Positions 1-11,788 of a stretch of 64,000 nt of DNA are shown here, piece after piece (the stretch's first letter is position 1; every line of letters begins with the position of its first letter). The position numbers and the translations under genes are program-made. The notes under the pieces were generated by a model. That model did no database searches and was not told where the DNA came from. It saw only the letters and a list, made by a program, of their open reading frames with translations. Location of the stretch: positions 6,396,001 through 6,460,000 of the forward strand of contig JAULJL010000017.1 of NCBI GenBank assembly GCA_030761205.1, read 5' to 3'. Origin of the DNA: Fremontodendron californicum (lineage: Eukaryota > Streptophyta > Magnoliopsida > Malvales > Malvaceae).

Positions 1-194
1 CATTCCCACATCAACATTCACAATGGTATAAACCATGTTTTACAAAATTTGAACAGTGGTTAAGACTGTCCTTACAAGCACTTTATTCTTCCTAACATCC
101 TAAGACTATAAGAGTCGGCTACTGAAAAAGTGAAATCCTATTACATCATATAAGACCGAAGTCTTTCCACCTCAATGATGTAAATCTCCCAATC
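1..194. other. Untranslated sequence of element A
   Basis: This stretch lies beyond the stop of the short gag ORF, in the direction of the missing pol region. I see no conserved ORF in it. Confidence 0.4.
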
Positions 195-1145
195 CTAATG
201 ACGCTTTTCCAGTCCTCTATCAATCAGTGTCGTGGGATCCAACCACTTGGCATTTATAAGAGTTTGCACTTTCTTTTTGAATGCCATACAGTCTTCAACG
301 TTATGGCCAACAATTCCACAATGATAATCACATCTTGCATTTGGATTATACCACATTGGATATGGTGGTAACAGGGGTTTCAATGGGACACAGGCAACCA
401 TGTGATTTTGGATCAGTATAGGGAGGAGCTCTTGGTAGCTGATTGGAATGGGATCAAAAGGCATTTGGGTCTTATCCTGGGGTCGTTTCTTAGTCACACA
501 TGGCCTAGGAGTTAGGGCACTTGGTGGTGGCACTAAGGTCCGAACCGGAGTGTTTACATGGAGATGTGGCGGAACAGCATGGTGAGGGTATGGATTTGGA
601 CACGAGGACTTTGGAGGTTGTACATAGCTCGAGGTTCCTATCCCAGGTACTGGATAAGGTGATTGATGAGGGAAATAGTATGAACTAGCAGTTGTTGGTG
701 ATGGTGTGGGATTCTGGAATCCCGTAGTGGTCATCCCAATGGACGATTGGACCATAGTAGGGTTGGGATACTGGTTTGGACCTAGAACAGTTTGCAGGTA
801 TGGTACTGGATTCGAGGTTTCTGTCTTTGGTATCAAGCTTTCAGGTTTAATTATTTTCATGATTTTGTCCACAATTTCATCAGGATTGCAACCTTTGTGG
901 CATTGACAAGTGCAGGATCCAGCAAGGATTGTATGTTCTGGACCTAATGGTTTTGGTTGATCCGAAGATGATGCGAAGCCCTGAGAAAGTTCCTTTTTAC
1001 TGTTACCCATATCCTCAACCATTTTCAGCAATTTGGCAAGTTGTTCCTTCACCTCTCGGATTTCATGTCCATATTCCTCTTGATTGCGTTCCAAAGCAAC
1101 AAATCGTTCCTCCGATTCATTCCTCATATCTCGAACCCCTTTCAT
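195..1145 (-). CDS. Shortened gag-like protein of element A
   Basis: This 316-residue ORF belongs to retrotransposon A. Residues about 1-55 form a charged coiled-coil-like N-terminus, followed by a small Cys/His cluster (CTCQCHKGC), a long Pro/Ser/Thr-rich linker, and a C-terminal block with PMWYNPNARCDYHCGIVGH and a CX2HX5HX4C knuckle. The C-terminal block matches the knuckle region of the gag of element B at about 8.7-11.8 kb. The capsid part, which in B holds the RWYVQLDRNRVRSWKEL region, is missing, and the ORF stops soon after the knuckle. It therefore looks like a gag deletion derivative of a non-autonomous element. It is not a host gene. Confidence 0.7.
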   Translation of the reverse strand: MKGVRDMRNESEERFVALERNQEEYGHEIREVKEQLAKLLKMVEDMGNSKKELSQGFASSSDQPKPLGPEHTILAGSCTCQCHKGCNPDEIVDKIMKIIKPESLIPKTETSNPVPYLQTVLGPNQYPNPTMVQSSIGMTTTGFQNPTPSPTTASSYYFPHQSPYPVPGIGTSSYVQPPKSSCPNPYPHHAVPPHLHVNTPVRTLVPPPSALTPRPCVTKKRPQDKTQMPFDPIPISYQELLPILIQNHMVACVPLKPLLPPYPMWYNPNARCDYHCGIVGHNVEDCMAFKKKVQTLINAKWLDPTTLIDRGLEKRH

Positions 1146-2582
1146 GCAAATGAAAATGTCATGAGATTAAGAATACAATTATGAATGTACATGCTCTATT
1201 CCTATGTGCATGAATATACTGATAATTAATGCATGAACATATACAGAGAATATGTATGATGACTATGTATGCTATGGATACAATCTAATGCCAGGTATAT
1301 ACAGATAATGACTATGCATGTATTCTACAATGAATGAACATGCATGCTATGATGTCAAAATGATACATGCTAAGACTAAATGAATTACCACAAAGGTATA
1401 CACAAAGAAATCAATGATTACACGAAATTGGTGGGACCTAAATCTTGATTATTCAACAATCTCATTATGCAAGATTTGCCTCTAAATTTATGATGATTTT
1501 TTTTAACATGTTTTTTTTTTCTGTGTTTTTTTCTTTCTGAGAAACCAATCACATTATTTTCAAAAGACTTTCAGGGTGGATCCTACTATGGTACAATATG
1601 CAAATGTTCATGTGACACTACCGGTTTTATGAAATCATCAAATGAAATTACCAACTGTTTACTGCAAAGAATGAGATCAATAACACAACCAAAAATGTAC
1701 ATGCTCTATTCACACATGCATGAAATGTGCAACATGCAAAAATGCTTGAAAAAAGATTTTTTTTTTAAAAACAGCTAATGAACATCTGCCCCAGCAATAT
1801 CTGCTTATTTAGGCATCACGATGCCTTCGAGGCGGAGTGTCACATTTATTATAGGCGATGTACGTACATCGTTGCCCGATCTACCACACTTATTCGGAGT
1901 GTAAAATAGGTAACAAAAGGTTTAGAAATGTCCCTCCATGTGTTCCTATTTTCGGTACATCTAATGGAAATCCGGCATGGCTTCGCCTAGGTTCACTATA
2001 TGAGGGTGAATCAGTTCTAAGGCCCCGAATTGTTCCTCACTGTCGCCGGTGAAGGCTAGTAAGGCACCACGATAAAAGCGGGTTCAATTCGTTAGAGTAT
2101 ATTTTCCTATGCCCGTACGGAGGATTATCACGAAGGCATTAGGTACTTTATACTCCGGAAGTGTTTCACTAGCCCATACGGAGGATCAATCACGAAGGCG
2201 TAGTTACTTTACTTCCACTTAAAAGGACGGAACCCGGGTCGAGGATTCATGTTATGCAAATGCACGTGTAATGTGTGTGGAGGAATATCAAACCTTTCAC
2301 TACCTATTCTACAAACCTTATTCTAAATGCCCTAGCAATTAAAACATTCAAGAATAGTGTAACGCATTAACCAACAAGCAATTATAATATACAACCTTAA
2401 ATAACTAGAGAACAAAAATAAAATGCATGCACATGAGTATGAACATATATAAAAACATTTTATTATTTTCAAAATTCTCCTTATTAAAAAAAATGTGGGA
2501 ATTAAAATTAAATACCAATTAAACCAACAAAACCAAGACTTTGATAACACACGACTAATTCTAGGCCTGACTCTCTTATATC
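1146..2582 (-). other. 5' leader of element A
   Basis: Non-coding leader between the primer binding site and gag. The part at about 1890-2580 is similar in order and wording to the leader of element B at about 14270-14880 (for example the repeated block with AAGGCGTAGGTACTTTA-like text), showing that A and B are related families. Confidence 0.6.
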
Positions 2583-2601
2583 TCCCCAGTGGAGTCGCCA
2601 A
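2583..2601 (-). promoter_or_regulatory. Primer binding site of element A
   Basis: On the minus strand the LTR ends ..GCGACA, and after a short spacer comes TGGCGACTCCACTGGGGA. It starts with TGG, as expected for pairing with the CCA end of a tRNA. The same site occurs next to the LTR of element B. Ogre elements are known to use tRNA-Arg; the exact tRNA here was not verified. Confidence 0.7.
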
Positions 2602-5479
2602 GCTGTCGCAACCTAAAAAAAAAATAACGACGACGAGTCTCATCGCAAGACTTTATTATTCGTTAGGCGTGACATTAAAAAAAACCGAGGAAAAGTCGAC
2701 TTAATTCCTCTAAAAAAATGAAGGTTTTGAAAATGACCTTAAAAGACATGGAGTCGCCACCAATCTTTTTTAGCTAGGTGTGATCGACCACCTATTAAAA
2801 CCGGTTTTATAAAATATTTTAAAAATTAATTAAAACATTTTAAAAACCAATTTCAAGTCTGCGTTTTAAACCAGAGAAATCAAAGAAGCGGGTTCGGGAG
2901 TCGGTTACGTGCGGGGAAGGATTAGCACCCCCACAACGCCCGTATAAATCGGTACCTTATTAATCGTGTGTTATCTCAAGTCTCGGTAAAAGTTGGTTTT
3001 AAATTTAGTATTTCAAATTAATTCCCAATTTAAAGAAAAATAATTCCATTTTTTTTATTGAAAATGATCTGGAATTTATAAATTCAAAATTTTCCTATAT
3101 TCCCCAACAAACGTGGCAAAATATAGAAATTTTTATTAGTTTTGGAAAACTTTCCGAATCATTCTCTTTTTTTGAAAGAAAGATATTCATTTATTAATAA
3201 TAATTGATGATATTCCCTCCAGCAAACCCGGTAGAGAACTCATGAATTATTTTAACTCGGGAATATCTTTATTTTTATTGAAAATCATTATCTTTTTTGA
3301 AAACATTTAAAAGAAATGAATATGTATAGGCATGACATAAATAAAATGACATAGCAAAATCTAAATAATATAATGCAACCTAAATGTCATGACACATAGA
3401 AATTATTATGGCAAGAATCACATATTATATAAAATGCATGAATATAAAAATGCAATGCATGAGATGTATTTTTTCCTTTAATTAAGGAAATCCGTATATC
3501 TAAAAAGATATCCGGCTACCTTAGGAAAATATGTCAAATTAAATATTCTAAAACCAAAATACTTTGTGATTGTTTGAAAACAATTTTGAAAAGCTTGAAT
3601 TAAAAATAAAAACTGGGCTAAAAATTTTTAAATGGCTCTAATTTCCTAAGTTTAAAAAATCCGGACTTGACTACCCTTAACCCGGGATTTGAAAAACCAT
3701 TTTTAGAGTTTAAAAGGCTTAGAAATCACCCTAAGTCAGTAGCTAACCCTCCTAATCAACCCACTCTAAGTACATTAACCAAAACAGAAATTTGGTTTTT
3801 CTTTAAATTCAATTCTGACTCCACTGTCCAGTTTTAATCCACGATTTTTTACCCTATTTTTAAAAATTCCAAAAATTCTAAAACAAATACTGGAGACTCA
3901 GGACATGTAAAACTATACGAGAAAAAATCGGCTTAATTTTTTGATCAAAGATGAATTCCCAGAAAAATCATAGATGTACGAGTTTTTGGAGGAGAGAAAA
4001 AAAAAACTGCTTTGCCAACACATTTTTGCTTTTGATAAAATTATTTAAAAACCAAAGTAAAAATATTTGAAACTCATAAAATGACTTGAAAGCAGTAGCT
4101 AGGACTCTTTGAAAGTTAGATAAAAATTGGCTAAATAAAAAAAATCACAAAGGTAGAGTAATCAATTTGACAAACTTAATTTTCCACAAGTGTGCTCAAG
4201 AGAGCATGATCTTGAACCATTAATTGGCTCAAGTCATTATTCAAGTGGCATGAACATGAAATGCATGAAACAATGCAGCAAACATAATGCATGAAATGCA
4301 GGGATCTAAACCTAAATGTAAGGAAAATGCATGACACAAATAATATGGCCTAGACCTAACATGAACTTGCATGGCATTTAATGTAACCTAGACCTAAGAC
4401 ATGCATGGCATTTTCACAAACACAATGCATGCTTAATTCAAAATTCCAACCAAATATCATGCAAATGCAAAAACCTAACAACTAGCATGACAAAAATACA
4501 ACACACAATGCAAAACACATGGAGTAGCCAAATGGCCCCAAGCTTCAACAAGCATGGCATTTTCACAAACACTTGGTATGCTAGCATGAAAAACTAAGTC
4601 ATAACACAAAAATCACACAAGCATTTTCACAAACACCTAATATACTAAATCTAAAACATGCTCAAATTTAAACAACATAAAAACAGAAAATTAAAAATGC
4701 AAAAACATGATATCTAAGACATAAATGGCAATAAACAAAGCAACCAAATTAAATATAACTTAAGAACATGAAATAACATAATATTTAAAACATCAAAAAT
4801 AAAGAAAATAGCATAAACAATATGGTAAAATGAATCAAAAACAACAACTTAAAATAAATAATGTAGGCCATTTGGCCATGGTGAGTTTATTGTAAAAACA
4901 AAATGTAAAAAAAAATATACTTAAGAAAGGAAATGAAGGAAGAACAAGAAACATTATTTTAAAATGAAAACTCACCATGTAGAGATTAAAATAGCAAAAA
5001 ATAAGAATAGAAAATGAAAGTGCAAGAGTTGGTGCTCAAGAGCAACCTCAAGAAGCTAATATTTCAAGCTTTTCTCTTCAAACTTTCCTTTTTTTCTAAA
5101 CTTTTCTTTTTTTGCTCTCAACCAAGAAGATAAAAAACTAAGAAAAACTAAGAGAAATCAACCAAAATGGAAAAGAAAAAACAAAATCTGCCTCCCCCCT
5201 CTAGGGCTGGCAGAAAATGATGCTTATATGGACTCCAAGATGTTGTCATTTTTGTGTAACCTAATTTCCATCAAATGGCCAATAATTCAAGATGAAAAGT
5301 CATGAAATTACCACCCTTAGATTAGCATCTCAGCCCTCTCAAATTACAGCTGTCCAAGAAAAATGTTGACATCTTTTTTCCAGCCCAACTCTGATTTTTT
5401 GAAGGGCCCAAAAAGCCCTTTTCGGTTGCTTGGGTGAAATGACCATTTTGCCCTCCCGGATGCAAAATAAATATCAAAC

Positions 5480-6110
5480 GGGCTCCAAATTCAATTTTTC
5501 GTTTTTTAATACTTCCAAAATAATAAAATATTGAGTTCTGGAAGTTTTCAAAATTATCCGAGTCCGTTTGCTATTTATTTGGATTTTTTCTTCCCAAAAT
5601 GTCCTTTTATGCCCCTACTTTTTACCATTTTTTAAACGAGCTCCAAATCAAGATTTTTCTTCACCAATCTCTTCAAAATAATTAAAAAGTGTGATCTGGA
5701 AGTTTTCGTAATTTTTGGAGCTCATTTGGTATTTGTTCGGGATTTATCGGCTTGAATTACTGCATAGGAAGCTCGGGATTTAGCCATTTTGCAAATGAAC
5801 TCGGAATCAAGATTTTCTTTCGCCAATCTCTTCCAAATAATTTAAAAATGAGATTTACCAAATTTCAGAATTTTTGGAGTCCATTTGCTATTTTCCGGGG
5901 ATTTATCTTTTTGAATTACTGCATAAGAAGCCCGGAATTTGGCCATTTTGCAAACGAACTCGGAATCAAGATTTTCTTTCGCTAATCTCTTCCAAATAAT
6001 TTAAAAATGAGACCTGCAAATTTTCAAAAGATTTGGAGCTCATTTGCTATTTTTCCCAAATTTTTCCAATTTTGCCCCTTTAACCTCCGAAACCCGGTTT
6101 TGCTCAAAAC
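5480..6110. repeat. Tandem 159-bp repeat inside LTR A
   Basis: About four copies of a unit containing AATCAAGATTTTTCTTC..CCAATCTCTTCCAAATAATT..TTTGGAGCTCATTTG. The AATCAAG marker sits at about 5488 (as AATTCAA), 5646, 5805 and 5964, giving periods of 158, 159 and 159 bp. The last two complete copies are the most similar. Confidence 0.8.
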
Positions 6111-6532
6111 AAGTCCGATTTTCAGATTTTCTTCAATCTGAGTCTTGGGCCATCCTTTTTAATCATTCCTCATCCATTGGGGGCTTTGTTCTTACCAAGT
6201 CGGGCCATTTCTGTGATTCTTCCCGATTTCACCGAAATCCAATAAAAACCCTAATTCTCGGTTTTCTCCCGGATTGACTTTTCTTTCGGTTTTTCTTGCA
6301 AGTGACTTCTCCATTACCCGTAGTCAGTGCTTATCTTTCATTTGGAACCTTCAATTTCGACCAGTTTGATCGTTTAAGCACTTTTCCCCAAATTTCTCGG
6401 ATTAGGGTTTCTTTTCTACTGAATCTCCAAATCCCAACTTTCGAACTCCATATCTTTCAATGTAGACCTCGGATTATCAAAATTCTTTCTCCATTTTTCA
6501 ATTGAACTTAAAATCTTGATTTTGAAAGTGGG

Positions 6533-6615
6533 TTGACTTTTTTAGTAGTTGACTTTCTGGGGTTGACTTTTTTGGGGTTGACTTTTTCGGGGTTGACTTT
6601 TTTTCAAGTTTGACT
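6533..6615. promoter_or_regulatory. Array of six TTGACT (W-box-like) motifs in LTR A
   Basis: TTGACT starts at 6533, 6549, 6563, 6578, 6593 and 6610, each in a GTTGACTTTTT context and spaced 14-17 bp. TTGAC[CT] is the core bound by plant WRKY factors (established). Here the array is near the outer end of the LTR, in the U3 of the minus-strand element. Function is inferred only. Confidence 0.55.
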
Positions 6616-6749
6616 TTTTATGCTCTCCCTCTTAAACTAAGTCTCGGAGTACCACCTGCAGGATGAAAACAGTCTTTTTATACTCGGAAACATCAATATG
6701 GGAAGAAAGCATACCTATTTAGTGGCACGGACAAAATTAGGTATCTACA

Positions 6750-8130
6750 ATAGTCAGTAAACTTTTTACTCAGATAGTAGATGGCATGCTCTTTCTTTCC
6801 TGTGTCATCTTGTTGCCCCAGAACACATCCCATGGATTTCTCAAACACCGTCAAATACAGAATCAATGGCTTTCCTGGAATCGGAGGAACTAACACCGGT
6901 GGATTCGACAGGTACTCTTTAACTTTATCGAAAGCTTCTTGACATTCTTCAGTCCATTCACCAGTATCCTGTTTGCGAAGAAGCTTAAAGATAGGATCAC
7001 ATTTGAGAGTGAGTTGAGAAATGAAGCGTGATATGTAATTCAGCCTTCCCAAGAAACCTCTTTTTTTTTCTTTTTTTTTTTGCGTGCGAGGGGGAGACAG
7101 ATTCTGAATCGCCTTTATTTTGTCTGGATCCACTTCAATTCCTCTATCACTAACCATAAAACCCAGCAATTTGCCGGATTTGACGCCAAACGTACACTTG
7201 GCAGGATTCAATCTCAGCTGAAATTTTCTCAATCTTTCAAACAGCTTCCTAAGGTTGACCAAATGATCTTCATCTTCACGGGATTTTGCTATCATGTCAT
7301 CCACATAAACTTCAATCTCTTTATGCATCATGTCATGAAACAGAGTTACCATTGCCCGTTGGTAAGTAGCTCCGGCATTTTTCAACCCAAAAGGCATAAC
7401 CTTATAACAGAAGGTCCCCTACATTGTAACGAATGTGGTCTTCTCCATATCATCCGAAGCCATCTTGATTTGGTTATACCCTAAAAAACCGTCCATGAAC
7501 GACAACGTGGAATGTCTAGTAGTGTTATCCACGAGGGTGTCAATATGAGGCAAAGGAAAATTATCCTTTGGACTTGCCTTGTTTAGATCTCGGTAATCAA
7601 CACACATTCTCACCTTCCTATCTTTCTTAGGAACTGGGACGATGTTGGCTACCCACTCCGGATACTTAGCTATTTCCAGAAAGCCTGCATCAAACTGCTT
7701 TTTTACTTCTTTAATCTTTAACAGCATCTCTGGCTACATCCGTCTTAACTTTTGTTGCACCGACTTGCATTCTGGCCGCAACGGCAATTTGTGCTCCACA
7801 ATCTCTGTATCCAAATCCGGCATGTCTCTGTATGATCATGCGAACACATCCACAAATTCTTTGAGCAAATCTTCTAATCTCTTCTTTTGAATAGGTGGCA
7901 ACGACGCGCCGATCTTTACTTCTTTCTTATCTCCCGAATTGATCATCTCAGTAATCTCTTGATGTGGTTCAATCGGTTTCTTTTCTTGTTCCATTAATCT
8001 CAATAAATCTGGAGACAAAGTATAATCATCTGATTCCTCTTCATTATCAAATTCATCCACAAGAACTGTGTTTTCAAAATCGAATCCCAAATTATTATTA
8101 AGATTGTCTTTGTATTCATTGCTTGGAATC
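6750..8130 (-). pseudogene. Reverse transcriptase region of element B, broken
   Basis: Read leftward, the frame contains the region before RT (ending ..EFVDVFA), then RT blocks with RKVRMCVDYRDLNKASPKDN, the substrate loop PFGLKNAGATYQRAM, and the catalytic EVYVDDMIAKS motif, then the start of the RNase H linker (IYYLSKKFTDY). Three in-frame stop codons interrupt it: TGA at 7836-7838, TAG at 7734-7736 and TAG at 7419-7421. The first and third lie where related elements normally have tryptophan. The frame is lost at 6749/6750, where the LTR of element A begins right after the codons for FTDY. An unusual T-rich stretch at 7062-7080 disrupts the KKKEKKR region. It is non-functional. Confidence 0.85.
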
Positions 8131-8341
8131 CTGAAATTGAATGGAATCGAAAGAATATATATTGATATACGAAGAAAGAATGGCAACAATGAAAGAAAGG
8201 AAAAATGACAACCATGAATGAAAGAGGGAATGAAAATGCATCTTGTTCCTAATTTATTAAAATAATGAGAAATAAACTAGCCCATACATAAAATGCCATC
8301 TCTAATGCCCTTGGGTACGAGCAAATAGGGACTTGACTCAC
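8131..8341 (-). other. Candidate intron between gag-pro and RT of element B
   Basis: On the minus strand a GTGAGT donor-like site starts at 8341, just after the TAA (8346-8348) that ends the gag-pro frame. An acceptor TTTCAG ends at 8131, just before the pol frame ATTCCAAGC. Ogre elements are known to splice an intron between protease and RT. Here it is a prediction from sequence only. Confidence 0.4.
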
Positions 8342-8345
8342 TGCA

Positions 8346-11300
8346 TTACATTTTATGAGATTCAAGGATAACCGGCAGTTTTTTCACTTTCCAATTACCC
8401 AGCTCCATTTCAGGTGAGCACGGGTACACCAAAAACTTTTCCTCAATATCAAATTTCATTCATGCTTTCTCCACCATTTGAATAGAAAGCTCAGAAAAAG
8501 CTTCTTCTAAATTTGGCGGATGTGTATCAGGATAAATACATCCCCCCAAATGAAAAGTGGAATAAAGATGAGGAAAGACCATCTTCCTCGGCTCCCACTC
8601 ATACCCTTTCACATGAGCCAATCTTTTCTTCCTCTTCTCGAACTCGACCATCTCCCAATCCCTCCTGGTTGGCCTGTAGCCTAACCCAAACATTTCTCTA
8701 TTTACTTGAATCTCTGGCATCTCCCTGATCCCTTGAAGATGCTTCCCTAATCCAGAACCAACTCGCCAACCCATCCCAATAGTTTGCTTGAACAACATGC
8801 TAACAGTTCGAGAAAAATGCGGAGCAGGCACTTTTGACCCTTCACCAACATATGTCGCATTGATGAACTCAAACGATCTGAAAGAACACTCCAATGCTTC
8901 ATCAGCTGCCTCGACATAAGGCGTAGTTGGGGACTGGTTACCAACAGATCCTCTTCCCCGTTGACACATACCAGATAATCCTCCATAACAAATTTGATTT
9001 TCTGGTGCAACGATGAGGGAACTGCCCCTGCCATGTGAATCCATGGCCTTCCCAATAGACAACTGTAAGATGGTGAAATCTCCATAACCTGAAACTTTAT
9101 CTTGAAAGTACAAGGCCCAATCTGCAAAGGCATCTCAATATCTCTCAAAACTGCTCGACGGGTCCCATCAAAGGCTCTCACAATCATGTGACTAGGTTGA
9201 ATATGAGACACATCTATCGGAAGCTTGGACAATGTAGTTATCGGCATAATATTAATGGAAGAACCATTATCAATAAGTACTTTAGCCATGACATGACTTT
9301 TGCACTTGGCCGTGATATGGAGGGACTTAGTACTGCCCCTGCCTTCCGGAGGAATCTCATCATCATTAAAGGTTATGAAATTAGTAGCCACCAGATTTCC
9401 TGCAATATGACCCACATTTTCCACGAAAATATTGTGAGGCACATGCGCCTTGTTCAAGACTTTCAGTAAAGCTTCTCTGTGAGGCTCAGAATTCAACAAC
9501 AGTGACAATAGCGAAATCCGAGCTGGCATCTTATTCAGCTTCTCGGTCACAGGCTTCTTATATTTCGTGTCCCGAACCGCCAACGGGTTCGTTTTGCTTC
9601 CTGGCTCTTCATTCTTTTCTTCTTCCACTACTTTTCCTTTCTTGTCCCTATCAAGTATTTCAGGCGAATAACAACGCCCACTCCGAGTCACTCCTCCTAC
9701 TCCAGTTAAATTGGTAGCTTCAGGATTAATCATGACATCACATCCATATCTCCACGGTACTGCTTTATCATTTTGATATAGAAATGGACTAGGGACACTG
9801 ATCGTAATAACGGGATTTTTGATCCCCGTCGGTTTCTCATCCTCGCACTGACTCGCCCTTTTCTCATAGAAAAATGTGATCGGTTTCACAACAGGCACCG
9901 AAGATTCTCCAATTACCACATCAATTTCATCTGCCCTAAACTCTGTGTAAAACTCGATCCGGGAGAGATCCATCAGTTTCTGTAACTCCTGCCGGAATTC
10001 AACACAACCTTGCAACGAATGGCCAACTATACCTTGGTGATACTTGCAAATCTTGCTTGGATCATATTCGCCAAGATAGCTACCTAAATTAGCCTGTATA
10101 GGACTAATCATGCTAGCTTTAACCAGGACATTGAAAATGTAATCCATTGATGTCGTAACCTCATCCATTTTTCGCTTGATTACGATAATCTTGCCGTCTC
10201 CCAAAGTATTTACCGTCGGCCTTGCATGGTTTGGTAGCGGATTACCGTTGACGTTCGGGCCACCTTTCTCCTCAAAATTTATCAACCCGGCCTTAATCAA
10301 ACCTTGCACTTTGTACTTCAGAGCTGTGCAATTTTCGGTGGAGTGTCCCATGTTTCCCGAATGGTAGTCACATCGGGCATTAAAATCATACCACATAGGA
10401 TATGGAGGTTTCAAAGGTTCCAAGTGTACTGGTGCAACCAGATGGTTTTTGATAAGATCTGGAAGCAAGTCTGCATAAGCCATGGGAATCGGATCAAACG
10501 ATATTCTTTCCTGGTTGGCTCGTGGTCCCCTCGGATTACTTGTGGGTTGATTGGCTTGTACGGGTGGCCCAACTGGAGGAGCCAATGGTCTTGGGCGGAA
10601 ATTAGATTGGAACGTCTGCGGAGGTGCAGGTGGATAAGCATATGAAACCGAATTGATGGCATTGGAATTCGGGTAATATGGCTGGTACACAGATTGTGGG
10701 AAGTACGGGACGTAACCTCCCATTTGTTGCCCTCCATATGCAACAATCTGGACATCAGCTTCCTTCTTCTTTGTCACATTATTCCTCCTTACAACAGATT
10801 CTCCCCATTCAATCTTGCCACTCTTGATGGCATTTTCTATGATTCCGCCGAAAATCACCATATCAGCAAAGTTTTTTGTGGCGTTTCCAATCATCCTGTC
10901 GTAGTACGGAGCCTTAAGAGTACTAACGAATAGTACCGTAGTCTCTTTCTCAGTCAGAGGTGGCTGGATCTGGGCAGCAATATCCCTCCATCTCTGGGCA
11001 TAGTGCTTAAAACTTTTGGTGGACTTTTTCTCCATATTTTGTAGAGACAAACGGTCCGGAGCCATATCAACAATGTGCTTATACTGGTTGATGAATGTCT
11101 TGGCCAATTCTTTCCAACTACGAACCCGATTCCTGTCGAGTTGAACATACCATCTAGCAGTGGATCCCGTAAGACTGTCCTGAAAGACATGGACCAGCAG
11201 CTTGTCATTTCTGGTGTGGGCTGCCATTTTCAGGCAGTACATGGTGACATGAGATATGGGACACTTGGACCCATCAAACTTTTCAAAGTCAGGAGTCTTA

Positions 11301-11788
11301 AACTTAGGCGGGATTACTACATCCGGCACTAAACAAAGCCCCTCAGCATCCATAGAACCATAGCAGTCTAACCCCTCAACAGCTTGAAGTCTTTCTTCAA
11401 TCATCTTCATTTTACGAGACTCGATCTCTTCTGCCACTTTCAGTTTCTCTAACTCTTTGGGATTGTCCAAATCTGGAACTTGGACTGGATCTATCTTTGT
11501 TCCAGGAACTGGAAAAGTGAACCCTGGGATTTGAGGTTGGCCGTGTGGATATGTGAATCCTTCCATGTAGGGCATTTGCTGTAATTGTTCATGTTGCACT
11601 TGAGGTCGAAAATTGGGCGGACATAAAGATTCGCCCACATTCCGCTCTTTCCCCTGAGAACCAAATTCATCATCCTTATTCTTCCCTTTCAGACTTCTCA
11701 TCATTTCCAGCAAAGAACTTAACTGCTCTCTAATCTCATCCTGAGCTTGTTCTACCTTATCTATCCTTGAGGATTGCTCTTCGGCCAT
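8346..11788 (-). pseudogene. Gag-protease-G-patch polyprotein of element B, frameshifted
   Basis: The main frame (11788 to about 8950) begins MAEEQSSRIDKVEQAQDEIR with a coiled coil, then a capsid-like region (about residues 200-330, with RSWKELAKTFINQYKHIVDM), a Pro/Gln-rich linker, and two Cys/His knuckles (CDYHSGNMGHSTENC and CKYHQGIVGHSLQGC). A retropepsin follows with the active-site triplet in VLIDNGSSINIM and a C-terminal LLGRPWIH. Near 8940-8955 the frame shifts. The other frame continues with EALECSFRSFEFINATYV and a G-patch-like segment (GMGWRVGSGLGKHLQGIREM). A TGA at 8460-8462 interrupts this frame, which would otherwise reach the TAA at 8346. It encodes the structural and protease part of a retrotransposon. 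It is not a host gene. Confidence 0.8.

Larger units (their letters stand above)
1..6749 (-). mobile_element. Ogre/Tat-like Ty3/gypsy element A, 5' part
   Basis: This is the 5' part of an LTR retrotransposon read on the minus strand. From right to left it has a 4.1 kb LTR (2604-6749, TG..CA on either strand), a primer binding site, a long leader, and a short gag ORF, then it leaves the window. The LTR edge lies exactly inside the reverse-transcriptase frame of element B, so A inserted into B. Very long LTRs and a primer site of the form TGGCGACTCCACTGGGGA are features of the Ogre/Tat lineage (family knowledge). The pol region and second LTR, if present, are outside the window. Confidence 0.85.
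2604..6749 (-). repeat. 5' LTR of element A (about 4.1 kb)
   Basis: In plus orientation it starts TGTCGCAACC and ends GGTATCTACA. The left end abuts the primer binding site and the right end abuts the interrupted RT frame of element B. The U5-side block at about 2740-2960 (GGAGTCGCCAC, GGTTCGGGAG.CGGTTACGTG, ATTAGCACCC.CACAACGCC) is shared with the LTR of element B. Only one LTR copy is in the window, so its age cannot be estimated here. No gene is seen inside. The partner LTR is off the left edge. Confidence 0.75.
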
